From assembly GCA_021129695.1 (NCBI GenBank), contig JAJOKU010000061.1, positions 1-7,110 of the forward strand: a stretch of DNA of 7,110 bases, given 5' to 3'. Each line of letters opens with the position of its first letter. Positions within the stretch are counted from its first letter, which is position 1. The notes under the pieces were generated by a model. It was not told the DNA's origin and searched no databases. It saw only the letters and a program-made list of their open reading frames with translations. This document shows, one piece after another, positions 1-5,327 of this stretch. The stretch is from a candidate division NPL-UPA2 bacterium (GTDB lineage Bacteria; NPL-UPA2; JAGMAN01). Position numbers and translations under genes: made by a program.

Positions 1-96
1 CTACCTACGGCTAGCAGTACTGCCTTTGGCTGTATCGCCGAAGGCGATTTTCTTGTTCTTTTGACCAAAGATATGGTATACTCTGTCAGGAGGTAA
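1..96 (+). CDS. Possible C-terminal tail of an upstream gene (doubtful)
   Basis: Frame 1 is open from the window edge to a TAA at 94-96, giving 31 residues that end in VYSVRR. If real, the gene would stop 6 bp before the ftsH start and its last codons would form the ftsH Shine-Dalgarno. I recognise no family. tilS or hpt often precede ftsH elsewhere, but too little is visible to claim either. A 31-codon open frame arises by chance about one time in five. The stretch also holds a terminator-like hairpin and repeat sequence (19-48), which argues that it is intergenic. The other two forward frames are closed, at 12-14 and 62-64. Confidence 0.2.
   Translation, partial: LPTASSTAFGCIAEGDFLVLLTKDMVYSVRR
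13..48 (+). repeat. Dispersed mini-hairpin repeat, copy 1 (before ftsH)
   Basis: Positions 19-33 are the exact reverse complement of 5660-5674 inside nnr (15 of 15 bases). Just after it, 34-48 forms a perfect hairpin, ATCGCC-GAA-GGCGAT, with the same GAA loop and GCC/GGC core as the hairpins in nnr. Positions 13-22 (AGCAGTACTG, containing the 8-bp palindrome CAGTACTG) resemble the intergenic copy near 2046. The shared pieces suggest one repeat family present in both orientations. Confidence 0.6.
34..60 (+). terminator. Terminator-like hairpin upstream of ftsH
   Basis: A perfect 6-bp stem, ATCGCC/GGCGAT (34-39 with 43-48), closes a GAA loop. It runs straight into a T-rich tract at 48-60 (TTTTCTTGTTCTT). 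This is the shape of an intrinsic terminator and would end transcription of whatever lies upstream, leaving ftsH to its own promoter. The stem is short and the tract is interrupted, so termination may be weak. It coincides with a dispersed repeat copy and may be a by-product of that. Confidence 0.35.
74..82 (+). promoter_or_regulatory. Weak extended -10 promoter candidate for ftsH
   Basis: TGG-TATACT at 74-82 matches the extended -10 form (TGn followed by TATAAT with one mismatch). The only hexamer at a workable distance upstream is TTGTTC (53-58, 18-bp spacer), which is a poor -35. Initiation about 7 bp downstream would fall at the start of the Shine-Dalgarno and leave a leader of about 14 nt. 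That is unusually short, so I hold this call loosely. Confidence 0.25.
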
Positions 97-102
97 GAGG
101 CT

Positions 103-1998
103 ATGGAGAAAAAGGAGAAAAAGGTTAAAAAAACTTTTCCTAAGAACTTAGTAGTTATTGTCTTAATGGGATTAGCAGTAATCATCTTCTTTAATCTGAC
201 CAAGAATCTCCAGAGATTTGAACCGAAGATAACCTATACCCAGTTCATTGAGGAGTTAGGTGGCAAAGATCCAAAAGTACCTTCTAATGTGCTCTCAGTG
301 GAATTCACTGGATTGGATATAAGGGGAGAGTTAAAGACGGAATCCACATTTTTCGATGAGAGGAGCAATCGGGAGGTTCCTTTTAAGTATTTCAGGACCC
401 GTCTTCCCTTTGAAGATAAAGAACTGGTGGATATTTTGAACGAGAAGGGAGTGAGCGTTAGTTCCTCTGAACCCAGGATGTGGAAGGGGTTATTCTTCCA
501 GCTTGTCATTCCCGTCCTCTTCCTCGGCCTCCTCTGGCTCTTCTTCATTCGCCAGATGCAGGCCGGAGGCAGCCGGGCGCTTGCCTTCGGGAAGAGTCAG
601 GCTAAACTTTTGACTGAGGCTCATCCAAAAATCACCTTTAAAGATGTAGCTGGAGAAGATGAGGCTAAACAGGAACTACAGGAGATCGTTGAATTTCTGA
701 AAGACCCAAAGAGGTTCCAAAAATTGGGAGCTAAGATTCCCAAAGGGGTTCTATTGTATGGACCACCCGGCTGTGGAAAGACCCTCTTAGCCAGGGCCAT
801 TGCTGGAGAGGCTGATGTTCCCTTCTTCTCTATCAGCGGTTCCGATTTCGTGGAGATGTTCGTGGGAGTGGGTGCCTCCCGGGTAAGGGATATGTTTGAG
901 CGGGGAAGGAAGAATGCTCCCGCTCTCATCTTCATTGACGAAATCGATGCTGTGGGTAGACAACGGTTTGCTGGCATCGGGGGAGGACACGATGAGAGGG
1001 AGCAGACCCTTAATCAGCTCCTGACGGAGATGGATGGATTCGATACTAAGGAAGGAGTTATTCTCTTAGCGGCTACTAATCGGCCGGATGTCCTGGATGC
1101 CGCCCTGCTCCGGCCAGGAAGGTTTGACCGTCAGATTGAAGTCTACAGTCCCGACTTAAAGGGAAGGGAAGAGATCCTCCAGGTTCACACCAAGAAAGTA
1201 GTCCTGGACAAAGATGTGGATGTAAAGACTATTGCCCAGAAGACACCGGGATTCTCTGGGGCTGACCTGGCTAACGTGGTTAATGAGGCTGCCCTCTTAT
1301 CGGCAAGGCACAATAAAGCAGCAGTAGAGATGGAGGACTTCGACGAGGCTACTGAGAGGGTGATTGCTGGACCAGAACGCAAGAGCCGGGTGATCAGTGA
1401 CTATGAAAAGAGTATCGTGGCTTACCATGAATCTGGGCATGCCCTGCTTGCTCTCCTCATCCCGGAGGTTGATCCTCTCCATAAGGTCTCTATTATTCCT
1501 CGGGGAGGACAGGCCCTGGGTTATACCCTACAGCTACCCATGGAAGACCGCTATCTGACCACCAAGAAGGAGCTACTGGGAAGGATGACCGTCTTCCTGG
1601 GTGGGAGAGTGTCTGAGGAGCTGGTTTATAATGAATCTACCAGTGGAGCTCAGAATGATCTGGAGATGGTTACTCAGGCGGCCCGCAAGATGGTCTGCGA
1701 ATTTGGTATGTCCAAGAAGCTTGGTCCGATAACCTTCAGGGAAAGAGAAGAGCGACTATTTTTAGGTCGGGACCTAGCCCGGGACAAACATTACAGCGAG
1801 AAGATAGCTCTGGATATAGATAGTGAAATTCGGACTATCGTCGATGAATGTTATCATCGAGCTGAATCTCTCTTGAAGGAGAACCGGAAGAAATTGGATA
1901 AGTTAGCCGAGAGCTTAAAGAAGCGAGAAGTTTTAGATGGAGAAGCGGTGAAGAAGATAGTGGGAATGGAAAAGCCCCAAAAACCGCGGAGCCATTAA
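103..1998 (+). CDS. ftsH: FtsH, ATP-dependent membrane zinc metalloprotease
   Basis: FtsH forms a hexamer in the inner membrane that unfolds and degrades misassembled membrane proteins and short-lived regulators. The 631-residue length is normal. Visible in order: a lysine-rich N-terminus, membrane segment 1 (about 15-33), an extracytoplasmic domain (about 34-128), membrane segment 2 (about 129-149), the AAA+ module and the M41 peptidase. The AAA+ module has Walker A GPPGCGKT (220-227), pore loop MFVGVG (252-257), Walker B LIFIDEID (275-282) and the second region of homology [19 protein letters not shown] (325-343) with arginine fingers R337 and R340. The zinc site is HESGH (442-446), with D519 in SGAQND as the probable third ligand. 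Walker A carries Cys where most FtsH proteins have Thr, which should still work. The ATG at 103 has AGGAGG at 88-93, 9 nt upstream. No intrinsic terminator follows. Confidence 0.99.
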   Translation: MEKKEKKVKKTFPKNLVVIVLMGLAVIIFFNLTKNLQRFEPKITYTQFIEELGGKDPKVPSNVLSVEFTGLDIRGELKTESTFFDERSNREVPFKYFRTRLPFEDKELVDILNEKGVSVSSSEPRMWKGLFFQLVIPVLFLGLLWLFFIRQMQAGGSRALAFGKSQAKLLTEAHPKITFKDVAGEDEAKQELQEIVEFLKDPKRFQKLGAKIPKGVLLYGPPGCGKTLLARAIAGEADVPFFSISGSDFVEMFVGVGASRVRDMFERGRKNAPALIFIDEIDAVGRQRFAGIGGGHDEREQTLNQLLTEMDGFDTKEGVILLAATNRPDVLDAALLRPGRFDRQIEVYSPDLKGREEILQVHTKKVVLDKDVDVKTIAQKTPGFSGADLANVVNEAALLSARHNKAAVEMEDFDEATERVIAGPERKSRVISDYEKSIVAYHESGHALLALLIPEVDPLHKVSIIPRGGQALGYTLQLPMEDRYLTTKKELLGRMTVFLGGRVSEELVYNESTSGAQNDLEMVTQAARKMVCEFGMSKKLGPITFREREERLFLGRDLARDKHYSEKIALDIDSEIRTIVDECYHRAESLLKENRKKLDKLAESLKKREVLDGEAVKKIVGMEKPQKPRSH

Positions 1999-2034
1999 GA
2001 GTTGCTTGAGTTACTTGAGTTGTTTGAGTAAACT
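1999..2034 (+). repeat. 9-bp tandem repeat, GAGTTNNTT
   Basis: Directly after the ftsH stop, GAGTTGCTT, GAGTTACTT and GAGTTGTTT follow one another without gaps (1999-2025). A decayed fourth unit, GAGTAAACT, follows at 2026-2034. Related ACTCAA units in the opposite orientation occur at 2067-2081. The origin is unknown; it looks like a small intergenic satellite, not a gene. Confidence 0.85.
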
Positions 2035-2081
2035 CTACCGCGAAGCAGTACTGTTTCCCCGTATGAACTCAATAAACTCAA
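2015..2081. repeat. Imperfect inverted repeat in the ftsH-folP gap
   Basis: TTGAGTT (2015-2021) pairs with AACTCAA (2075-2081), and TTGAGT (2024-2029) pairs with ACTCAA (2067-2072). This gives 13 base pairs interrupted by a 2-by-2 internal loop, around a 37-nt apical region. The stem is AT-rich and no T-tract follows, so it does not look like an intrinsic terminator. The apical region contains the mini-hairpin copy at 2036-2060. It could be a small transposon-like repeat or an mRNA structure between ftsH and folP. Confidence 0.6.
2036..2060 (+). repeat. Dispersed mini-hairpin repeat, copy 2 (ftsH-folP gap)
   Basis: TAC-C-GC-GAA-GC-A-GTA (2036-2050) folds around a GAA loop with one mismatch, like the perfect GAA hairpins at 34-48 and in nnr. 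Positions 2045-2060 match 12 of 16 bases of 5704-5719 in nnr (GCAGT..C.GTTTC pattern). CAGTACTG (2046-2053) is shared with 15-22. The copy is degenerate, so assignment to the family is probable, not certain. Confidence 0.45.
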
Positions 2082-2130
2082 TTCATGGCTAATGCCGAAA
2101 CTTCCTGTGTCTAAGGTGTTACTTAATTAA

Positions 2131-2997
2131 GTGGGAAGAGAGGATACCAAATTTGAACTTCATTGTGGGCGTTACTGCTTGAACCTAAGCAAACGAACCC
2201 ACCTGATGGGTATCCTCAATGTCACCCCGGATTCCTTCTCTGACGGTGGATGTTATTTTGGTCTGAAAGATGCAGTCAGTCAGGCTCACCGGATGGCCAA
2301 GGAAGGAGCGGATATAATTGATGTGGGAGGGGAATCCACCCGGCCAGGGTCCCATTCAGTTTCTCTAAGAGAAGAGATAAAGAGGGTAATTCCCGTGGTG
2401 GAGAGACTGGTGAAGGAACTCCACATTCCCATTTCAGTAGATACTTGTAAGGCTGAGCTGGCTAAGAGAGCTCTTGACTTAGGGGCTCACCTGATTAATG
2501 ATGTCACTGCCTTGAGGGGAGACCTGTCACTGGGGGGAGTAGTAGCTCAGTATGAGGTTCCTTTAATCCTGATGCATATGCAGGGGACGCCACGGGACAT
2601 GCAATCCAATCCCCATTATGAGTCACTTATTCCAGAGATCATCGCTTTCCTGCGCCAGGCAATGGAGAGGGCCAGGCAGGCTGGAGTGGAGGAGAAAAAT
2701 ATCCTCATTGACCCCGGGATTGGCTTCGGGAAGAGGACAGGGCACAACCTGGAGATAATCAGAAGATTAAGCGAGTTTCAAATCTTAGGGAGACCGATTG
2801 TGATAGGAACCTCCCGGAAAAGCGTAATCGGTGATGTTCTTAACCTTCCGGTTGGCGATCGCCTGGAGGGAACAGCGGCCACCGTTGCCTGCGCCGTGTT
2901 GAATGGAGCTCACATTGTGCGGGTGCACGATGTAAAGGAGATGGTTCGGGTAGCCCGTATGGTTGATGCTATTGTCCAGGGTGAACAGTATGCTTGA
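2131..2997 (+). CDS. folP: Dihydropteroate synthase
   Basis: FolP condenses 6-hydroxymethyl-7,8-dihydropterin diphosphate with p-aminobenzoate to give 7,8-dihydropteroate in cytosolic folate synthesis; it is the sulfonamide target. The 288 residues form the expected TIM barrel. Diagnostic motifs are MGILNVTPDSFSDGG (26-40, with the diphosphate/Mg Asn30), DVGGESTRPG (64-73), SVDT (102-105), IND (122-124), DPGIGFGK (194-201), GTSRKS (226-231, Lys230) and VRVHD (263-267). The GTG start is the first possible one because TAA directly precedes it. Its SD, AAGGTG at 2113-2118, is 12 nt away, which is rather far. The next ATG in frame would remove the conserved first strand. The 3' end overlaps cdaA by 8 bp. 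The 132-bp gap before it is the only place for a separate promoter, but I see no convincing one. Confidence 0.96.
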   Translation: MGREDTKFELHCGRYCLNLSKRTHLMGILNVTPDSFSDGGCYFGLKDAVSQAHRMAKEGADIIDVGGESTRPGSHSVSLREEIKRVIPVVERLVKELHIPISVDTCKAELAKRALDLGAHLINDVTALRGDLSLGGVVAQYEVPLILMHMQGTPRDMQSNPHYESLIPEIIAFLRQAMERARQAGVEEKNILIDPGIGFGKRTGHNLEIIRRLSEFQILGRPIVIGTSRKSVIGDVLNLPVGDRLEGTAATVACAVLNGAHIVRVHDVKEMVRVARMVDAIVQGEQYA

Positions 2998-3826
2998 ATT
3001 TCTGTTCTCCATCAGATGGCTTGATATTTTAAGGTTTATTGTAGAGGTCTTCATCATCAGCTTCTTCTTCTATAAGATATGGCTTTTTATTAGAGGCACT
3101 CGGGCCGTTCACGTGATGAAAGCTCTGGTTCTATTAATAGTAGCCGCCTTTTTAGCTAATGTCTTTAAGCTTCACACCTTAACTTTAATCGTCAGGTACC
3201 TTATGCCGGTCTCAGTGATTGCCTTCATTATCCTCTTCCAGCCTGAGCTGAGGCGAGGCCTGGCTCGATTGGGGGAGAATCCCCTATTTGGCTCTCCCTG
3301 GAAGGAGGAGGTAATTGAAGAGATGGTTAAGTCAGCCAACTTCCTCTCCCGCAAAAAGGTGGGCGCTCTCATTGCCCTGGAGAGGGACATTGGCCTCAGG
3401 AACTATGCCGAGACGGGAGTGGAGATGGATAGCCGGGTATCCAGTGAACTGCTCAATTCCATTTTCATGCCCAATACTCCTCTTCACGATGGAGCGGTAA
3501 TCATTCAGGGAGACAGGATAGCCGCGGCTGGCGCCATATTGCCTTTAGCCGAGGCCGCCGATTCGGTTAAGACCATTGGCACTCGCCACTTAGCGGCCAT
3601 GGGACTGACTGAGGAGACAGATGCGGTGGTGGTCGTTGTCTCTGAGGAGACAGGAGCCATCTCCGCCGGGATAGGGGGCAAGCTAACCAGGGATTTAGAT
3701 GGAGCGACGCTCCAAAAGTTCCTGCTAAAGGTCTACTCTTCCCGGCAAAAGAAGAGAACCTCTATTAGAAGAAGGGATATCAAAGGAGAGGTTAAGGTAG
3801 CTAATGAGAAAGCAGTTATTCAGTAA
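2990..3826 (+). CDS. cdaA: Membrane diadenylate cyclase CdaA (DacA)
   Basis: This enzyme makes the second messenger c-di-AMP from two ATP and sits at the membrane. From the ATG at 2990 it has 278 residues, normal for the family. The start beginning MLEFLFSIRWLDILRF matches CdaA proteins and has GGGTGA at 2979-2984. An ATG in frame at 2963 would add nine residues with no family counterpart. Hydrophobic segments lie at about 9-33, 40-57 and 65-83, followed by the conserved ILFQPELRRGLARLG (81-95). The DAC domain follows, with LHDGAVII (165-172, the DGA motif) and GTRHLAA (197-203). The usual motif is GTRHRAA, so the third basic residue of RHR is Leu here. VSEETGAIS (217-225) is normal. It overlaps folP by 8 bp and the regulator gene by 23 bp. 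Confidence 0.96.
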   Translation: MLEFLFSIRWLDILRFIVEVFIISFFFYKIWLFIRGTRAVHVMKALVLLIVAAFLANVFKLHTLTLIVRYLMPVSVIAFIILFQPELRRGLARLGENPLFGSPWKEEVIEEMVKSANFLSRKKVGALIALERDIGLRNYAETGVEMDSRVSSELLNSIFMPNTPLHDGAVIIQGDRIAAAGAILPLAEAADSVKTIGTRHLAAMGLTEETDAVVVVVSEETGAISAGIGGKLTRDLDGATLQKFLLKVYSSRQKKRTSIRRRDIKGEVKVANEKAVIQ

Positions 3827-4238
3827 CTTAGGAATAAAGTTATCCTGCCTGGCTCTGGCGCTGATTCTGTGGCTCTCTCTCTACGGGGAAAGGGAAGACC
3901 TCTCCTTCATCATAGGAAGAAAGATGGAATTGGATGTGCCGGTTAAGGTGCTCCAGACTCCTTTCTCTTCTCTTCAGGCCAAGGTTAGTCCGGATAAGGT
4001 TAGACTGACCGTGACCGGTTCCCGACGCCTATTGAGGAAATTGTCAGTGAGGGATGTCACCGCCTTCATTCGTGTAGAGGATTTGAAGAAGGGTGAGTAT
4101 GATCTTCCCCTGAGAGTGAATCTCCCACCGGGGATAAAGATTATCAGTAAAGAGCCAGAGGTGGTTAAGGTTGCCTTGGATGATAAATGGTTAAGGAGGG
4201 AGCCGCCCTCAGAGACCTTGATTGATGAGAGGGATTAA
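3804..4238 (+). CDS. ybbR: YbbR-domain protein, short CdaR-type regulator of CdaA
   Basis: CdaR proteins are membrane-anchored and modulate the diadenylate cyclase encoded next to them. This one has 144 residues: a short cytoplasmic N-terminus, one signal-anchor helix (about 10-27) and an extracytoplasmic part. The latter holds a single YbbR domain at about 43-126, with recognisable strands [21 protein letters not shown] and KVALD. A charged tail follows (127-144). Bacillus CdaR has several YbbR repeats, so this is a minimal version. The ATG at 3804 lies inside the end of cdaA (23-bp overlap) with AAGG at 3794-3797, which suggests translational coupling. Function is inferred from domain and location. 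Confidence 0.9.
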   Translation: MRKQLFSNLGIKLSCLALALILWLSLYGEREDLSFIIGRKMELDVPVKVLQTPFSSLQAKVSPDKVRLTVTGSRRLLRKLSVRDVTAFIRVEDLKKGEYDLPLRVNLPPGIKIISKEPEVVKVALDDKWLRREPPSETLIDERD

Positions 4239-4240
4239 AG

Positions 4241-4960
4241 GTGCCCAAGCTTGGAGTAAACATAGACCATGTAGCTACTATAAGAGAAGCGAGAAGAACT
4301 TTTGAGCCTGACCCAGTAGCCGCGGCCCTCATCTGCCAATTAGCGGGAGCAGATGCTATTGTGGCTCATCTTCGGGAGGACCGCAGACATATTCAGGATA
4401 AGGATATTCAGCTTCTGAGGGAAGTGGTCAAAATAAAGTTTAACCTGGAGATGGCCGCTACCGAAGAGATGGTTAAGGTCGCCACCAAGATTAAGCCTGA
4501 TCAGGTGACCCTGGTTCCAGAGCGCAGACAGGAGGTCACCACAGAGGGAGGATTGAATGTGGTCTCTAAGCGGAAACCCTTAGAGACCCTAATCAAGGCC
4601 TTAAAGAGAGAAGGAATAGTAGTTAGCCTGTTTATCGATCCTCATCCAGCCCAGATTAGAGCTTCCGCCGAGGTTGGGGCTCAGGCCGTGGAGCTACACA
4701 CCGGCGAGTATGCAAATTCAGGCACTGAAGAGCAATCTAAACAGGAGTTAAAGAAGCTGATGAATGGAGTTAAGCGAGTTAAGGAGCTTAATCTGAGAGT
4801 CCATGCTGGGCATGGTCTAACTTATCAGAATGTTGCCCATGTGGCCGCTATTGAGGAGATAGAGGAACTAAACATCGGCCACACCATCATCTCCCGAGCA
4901 GTACTGGTCGGACTGGATAAGGCAGTCAGAGAGATGTTGGCCTTAGTGAGGATTGGTTAA
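4241..4960 (+). CDS. pdxJ: Pyridoxine 5'-phosphate synthase PdxJ
   Basis: PdxJ joins 1-deoxy-D-xylulose 5-phosphate with 3-amino-2-oxopropyl phosphate to make pyridoxine 5'-phosphate, the last ring-forming step of the DXP-dependent vitamin B6 route. The 239 residues and motifs fit throughout: [14 protein letters not shown] (5-18), [12 protein letters not shown] (42-53), NLEMAAT (68-74, with the catalytic Glu70), VTLVPE (89-94), ELHTGEYAN (151-159), VHAGHGL (187-193) and [16 protein letters not shown] (209-224). The GTG start lies 2 bp after ybbR, with GAGAGGG at 4227-4233. This organism therefore probably uses the PdxA/PdxJ pathway; no other B6 gene is in view. acpS follows after 1 bp. Confidence 0.98.
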   Translation: MPKLGVNIDHVATIREARRTFEPDPVAAALICQLAGADAIVAHLREDRRHIQDKDIQLLREVVKIKFNLEMAATEEMVKVATKIKPDQVTLVPERRQEVTTEGGLNVVSKRKPLETLIKALKREGIVVSLFIDPHPAQIRASAEVGAQAVELHTGEYANSGTEEQSKQELKKLMNGVKRVKELNLRVHAGHGLTYQNVAHVAAIEEIEELNIGHTIISRAVLVGLDKAVREMLALVRIG

Positions 4961-4961
4961 A

Positions 4962-5327
4962 TTGGTCATTGGCACTGGTATCGATCTCATTCAAGTAAGT
5001 AGAATAAGGGAAGCGGTAGGGAGATGGAATGACAGGTTTCTCCAGCGCATCTATACCCCCCGAGAGATCCAGTATTGCCAGAGAAAGCGAAGTCCCACTG
5101 TGCACTTTGCCGGACGCTTTGCCGCCAAGGAGGCAGTGGGCAAGGCCCTGGGGGAGACACTGCCGTGGAAAGATGTGGAGATAGGCAATGGTAGATTGGG
5201 AGAACCGAAGGTTAATCTGACCGGGAAGGCAAAGAAGCTTTCCCAGGGGAGAGGAGTAAAGAGAATCCTCCTCAGCCTCTCCCATGACCGCAGTTATGCC
5301 ATTGCCCAGGTGATACTCACCAAATGA
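4962..5327 (+). CDS. acpS: Holo-[acyl-carrier-protein] synthase
   Basis: AcpS moves the 4'-phosphopantetheine arm of CoA onto a serine of acyl carrier protein, activating it for fatty acid synthesis. From the TTG at 4962 it has 121 residues, typical for this trimeric family. It shows VIGTGIDLIQVSRI (2-15, metal ligand Asp8), FAGRFAAKEAVGKALG (49-64, Glu57) and LSLSHDRSYAIA (104-115). A TTG at 4953 would add three residues and overlap pdxJ. I prefer 4962 because the family normally starts one residue before [VI]IGxGID and because GTGAGGA (4946-4952) sits 9 nt before it. The stop overlaps the nnr start in the ATGA arrangement (4-bp overlap). Confidence 0.95.
   Translation: MVIGTGIDLIQVSRIREAVGRWNDRFLQRIYTPREIQYCQRKRSPTVHFAGRFAAKEAVGKALGETLPWKDVEIGNGRLGEPKVNLTGKAKKLSQGRGVKRILLSLSHDRSYAIAQVILTK

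Noticed and set aside
61..82. TTGACC (61-66) with TATACT (77-82) as a standard sigma-70 promoter
   Set aside because: The spacer is only 10 bp, too short for a -35/-10 pair. Only the weaker extended -10 reading was kept.
763..786. Cys in FtsH Walker A (GPPGCGKT) as a functional defect
   Set aside because: Cys at this place is found in working AAA+ ATPases such as the second ring of p97, and every other catalytic residue is present.
621..977. 118-codon open frame on the minus strand
   Set aside because: It is antisense to the AAA+ core of ftsH, where conserved Walker motifs fix the coding strand.
2963..2989. Upstream ATG start for cdaA
   Set aside because: It would lengthen the overlap with folP and add residues not seen in the family. 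The ATG at 2990 has a better-placed Shine-Dalgarno.
4897..4906. AGCAGTACTG in pdxJ, identical to 13-22 and containing the CAGTACTG of the repeat copies
   Set aside because: It encodes the conserved SRAVLVG segment at the end of PdxJ and has no hairpin or repeat context, so coding constraint plus chance explains it.
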